Shown in pieces: positions 61,926 to 64,000 of a stretch of DNA of 64,000 bases. The first letter of the stretch is position 1, and each line of letters starts with the position of its first letter. Source of the DNA: JAMZMI01 sp964353015 (lineage in GTDB: Bacteria > Bacteroidota > Bacteroidia > Cytophagales > Cyclobacteriaceae); assembly GCA_964353015.1 (NCBI GenBank), contig CAYGUA010000026.1, positions 1-64,000 of the forward strand, in the 5' to 3' direction. A program made the position numbers and the translations under genes. Under the pieces are notes generated by a model that did not search any database, was not told the DNA's origin, and saw only the letters and a list, made by a program, of their open reading frames with translations.

Positions 61926-63275
61926 GTGTTTAAAAAAATCTTAATAGCAAACAGAGGAGAAATTGCCCTTAGAGTAATTCGAACCTGTAAAGAAATGGGA
62001 ATAAAGACTGTCGCCGTTTATTCGACAGCTGATAGAGATAGCCTACATGTAAGATTTGCTGATGAGGCAGTTTGTATTGGGCCGCCAGCTAGCAAAGACT
62101 CTTATCTTAAAATCCCTCAAATTATATCGGCTGCAGAAATCACAAATGCAGACGCCATTCATCCTGGATATGGTTTTCTTTCTGAAAACGCTGAATTTTC
62201 CAGAGTTTGTGAAGAATATGGCATCAAATTCATTGGAGCATCTGCAGAGATGATCAATGGTATGGGTGACAAAGCCACAGCCAAAGAAACCATGAAACGT
62301 GCAGGAGTACCAACTATTCCTGGTTCTGAGGGCTTACTTGGCAGCCTTGAAGAAGGCATGAAGCTAGCTAAGAAAGTGGGCTACCCAATCATGCTCAAAG
62401 CTACCGCTGGTGGTGGTGGAAAGGGTATGAGATTGGTAAAGGCAGAAACTGAATTCAAAAAAGCATGGGATGATGCTAGACAGGAATCTAGAGCTTCATT
62501 CGGAAACGATGGTCTTTATCTTGAAAAATTTATAGAAGAGCCTCGACACATTGAGATTCAAATCATAGGCGATAGTAATGGTAAGGCTTGCCATTTGTCT
62601 GAAAGAGATTGTTCCATTCAGAGAAGACATCAGAAGCTTACTGAAGAAACACCATCACCGATTGTAACTCAAGAATTGAGGGAGAAAATGGGTCAGGCAG
62701 CTATCAAAGGAGCCGAAGCAATAAAATATGAAGGTGCTGGTACTGTTGAATTTCTAGTTGATAAACACGGTGATTTCTACTTCATGGAAATGAATACGCG
62801 TATTCAAGTAGAGCACCCAATAACAGAAGAGGTTACAGATTTTGATTTAATCAAAGAACAAATAAAAGTGGCTGCCGGTATTCCAATTTCTGGCAGAAAT
62901 TATTATCCGCAATTGCATTCTATGGAATGCAGGATAAATGCTGAAGATCCGGGAAATGACTTCCGTCCGAGTCCGGGTAAAATCACAAATCTTCATCTTC
63001 CTGGTGGACATGGAGTAAGGGTTGATAGCCACGTTTATGCCGGCTATGTAATACCTCCTTATTACGATTCCATGATCGCTAAACTAATTGTTTCAGCCCA
63101 AACAAGGGAAGAAGCAATTGTTAGAATGAAAAGAGCATTGTCCGAAATGGTCATCGAAGGAATTAAAACAACTATTCCATTTCACCTCAAACTTATGGAT
63201 GATCCTCAATTCAAATCAGGAAAATTCACAACCAAGTTTTTGGAAACCTTTGATTTTACTGATTTAAAAGGCTAA
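61926..63275 (+). CDS. accC: Biotin carboxylase subunit of acetyl-CoA carboxylase
   Basis: A 449-residue ATP-grasp enzyme. Start FKKILIANRGEIALRVIRTC, HPGYGFLSENAEF, the ATP-binding GGGGKGMRLV, the bicarbonate/biotin site RDCSIQRRHQKL and EMNTRIQVEHPITEEV are all intact. It carboxylates the biotin of AccB. The start codon is GTG at 61926, the only one that fits the conserved N-terminus. The next gene starts 5 bp after its stop. Confidence 0.97.
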   Translation: MFKKILIANRGEIALRVIRTCKEMGIKTVAVYSTADRDSLHVRFADEAVCIGPPASKDSYLKIPQIISAAEITNADAIHPGYGFLSENAEFSRVCEEYGIKFIGASAEMINGMGDKATAKETMKRAGVPTIPGSEGLLGSLEEGMKLAKKVGYPIMLKATAGGGGKGMRLVKAETEFKKAWDDARQESRASFGNDGLYLEKFIEEPRHIEIQIIGDSNGKACHLSERDCSIQRRHQKLTEETPSPIVTQELREKMGQAAIKGAEAIKYEGAGTVEFLVDKHGDFYFMEMNTRIQVEHPITEEVTDFDLIKEQIKVAAGIPISGRNYYPQLHSMECRINAEDPGNDFRPSPGKITNLHLPGGHGVRVDSHVYAGYVIPPYYDSMIAKLIVSAQTREEAIVRMKRALSEMVIEGIKTTIPFHLKLMDDPQFKSGKFTTKFLETFDFTDLKG

Positions 63276-63280
63276 GGGTA

Positions 63281-63952
63281 TTGCAAATTTCTGAGATAGA
63301 TTTCAGTAGAGTCAATAAAAAGACAATAGAGAAGTTCTTTGTAAAAGAAAGGATAAGTCATACAAATGAACTTATCCCTCTTTGTTTTATGGACGAAAAT
63401 GGACCTTATTCTACTCATTCCAAGGAGTATTTGGTGAATTCGAACATTGACACTCTTTGGAAAAGCTATGTCTATCTCCACCCAACCCAATGCTGGGATA
63501 GCGATATGATCTCTTTTGGAATGATGTATTCCAGATCTCAAAGAAAAATATTCTACAGGGATTCAGAATACGATTATCTTCAACCCGGTCAATTGTATTT
63601 TATAAGTCTAAAAATTATTGGATCTGTTTTCCAGATTCCTGTCATTCATGAGATTAGTCAGGTTGATCATGAGAATAAAATAATAAAGTCTTGCTATTTG
63701 AAGAGTGGCAAATCGGAAGGTTCTCAGTGGATCAAACTTTTTAAAATCGATGAGAACACCACTAGAATATTACATGAAACGAAGTATAAATGTGAATCTA
63801 AATTGAGGGAAAAGCATTTATATCCATACTTTCATTCGAAAGCTGTTGATCAATTTCATGGCAACATCAAAGATGAAGTGATGAAAATACGGCTGAATCA
63901 AAATGAGCCTGAAATCCCACAGGCTCGTACCGGAAAAGCTTTAGCAGGTTAA
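63281..63952 (+). CDS. Conserved hypothetical protein, 223 residues (possible START/SRPBCC-like fold)
   Basis: I do not recognise the family with confidence. The protein is cytosolic-looking, without signal or membrane helix. The order of strands and helices (for example QLYFISLKIIGSVFQIPVIH, then KIIKSCYLKSGKSEGSQWIK, then a C-terminal helix around FHSKAVDQFHGNIKDEV) resembles a START/SRPBCC-type lipid-binding fold, but this is a weak inference. The start must be the TTG at 63281, since a stop precedes it in frame and the next ATG lies far inside. It follows accC by 5 bp and would be co-transcribed. The 3' end overlaps that of a minus-strand gene at the window edge by 3 bp. Confidence 0.7.
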   Translation: MQISEIDFSRVNKKTIEKFFVKERISHTNELIPLCFMDENGPYSTHSKEYLVNSNIDTLWKSYVYLHPTQCWDSDMISFGMMYSRSQRKIFYRDSEYDYLQPGQLYFISLKIIGSVFQIPVIHEISQVDHENKIIKSCYLKSGKSEGSQWIKLFKIDENTTRILHETKYKCESKLREKHLYPYFHSKAVDQFHGNIKDEVMKIRLNQNEPEIPQARTGKALAG

Positions 63953-64000
63953 TCGCTTTCAATTTTCTCAACCAATTTAGTATACCAATCTTCACCAAAT
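63949..64000 (-). CDS. C-terminus of a minus-strand gene entering from the right
   Basis: The minus strand from the window edge is open and gives FGEDWYTKLVEKIESD followed by TAA at 63949-63951. The composition looks like a protein C-terminus, and it converges with the preceding gene. Only 16 residues are visible, so no function can be given. Confidence 0.45.
   Translation of the reverse strand, partial: FGEDWYTKLVEKIESD

Noticed and set aside
1..64000. CRISPR arrays, insertion sequences, integrases, phage genes
   Set aside because: No regularly spaced repeats, transposase motifs or attachment-site-like repeats at tRNA-Ser were seen. Gene content is chromosomal throughout.

Overview
The window is a 64-kb stretch of a Bacteroidota chromosome, most likely from the Cytophagales. 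I infer this from gene content. It has a fused two-domain branched-chain/2-oxoacid dehydrogenase E1, DUF6090 and DUF3667 proteins, an ExbB-ExbD-ExbD cassette, a UMF1-type MFS protein and an NtrC-type regulator without a DNA-binding tail. The DNA is AT-rich and ribosome binding sites are weak. A few promoters match the Bacteroidota consensus (TTTG about 20 bp before TAnnTTTG). No phage, insertion sequence, CRISPR array or rRNA operon was seen. A run of 10 N at 5986-5995 and one apparent frameshift near 21450 point to a draft assembly.

Layout. 1-4.7 kb: the start of a pectate-lyase-like gene, small membrane and thiol-oxidoreductase genes, and a YHYH / MORN / SCO lipoprotein operon. 4.9-8.2 kb: an HPt-like protein, a single-domain response regulator, a membrane-anchored HEAT protein (cut by the N gap) and a PgaC-like family 2 glycosyltransferase. 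Together these look like a phosphorelay attached to exopolysaccharide synthesis. 8.5-11.9 kb: a C2-like protein followed by four tandem DUF6090 membrane proteins and a truncated fifth copy. 12-17 kb: an aspartyl protease with a PDZ domain, a patatin-type membrane lipase and a monoglyceride lipase. 17-25.3 kb: a large Cache/PAS histidine kinase, then a minus-strand cluster of NDH-2, C39-like peptidase, RimK-like ATP-grasp ligase, GCS2-type carboxylate-amine ligase (frameshifted) and N-formylglutamate amidohydrolase. The last four genes form a compact set for making or trimming an amide-linked metabolite or peptide.

25.4-34.5 kb: UMF1 transporter, an orphan HsdR-N-like nuclease domain, alanine dehydrogenase, fused E1, a LuxE-like acyl-protein synthetase, a previously uncalled 41-residue lipoprotein with its own good promoter, an NtrC-type regulator and RNase P RNA. 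34.5-44.6 kb: photolyase, TamB, and the run tsaD, smpB, HNH, aldehyde dehydrogenase, coiled-coil lipoprotein. 44.6-47.2 kb: ExbB/ExbD motor operon and tRNA-Ser(GGA). 47.2-53.2 kb: a seven-gene overlapping operon (flippase, glycosyltransferase, winged-helix-like protein, SpoIIE phosphatase, polysaccharide deacetylase, TatD, asparaginase), divergent from ruvC by 2 bp. 53.7-57.8 kb: HIT, greA, 2-hydroxyacid dehydrogenase, mgtE, rsmA. 57.9-63.3 kb: pdxA and the DUF177-rpmF-fabH-efp-accB-accC lipid/translation operon.

Most of the window is core housekeeping DNA. The least explained parts are the HPt/RR/HEAT/GT2 module, the DUF6090 array, the RimK/GCS2/C39/amidohydrolase cluster and the flippase/GT2/phosphatase operon.
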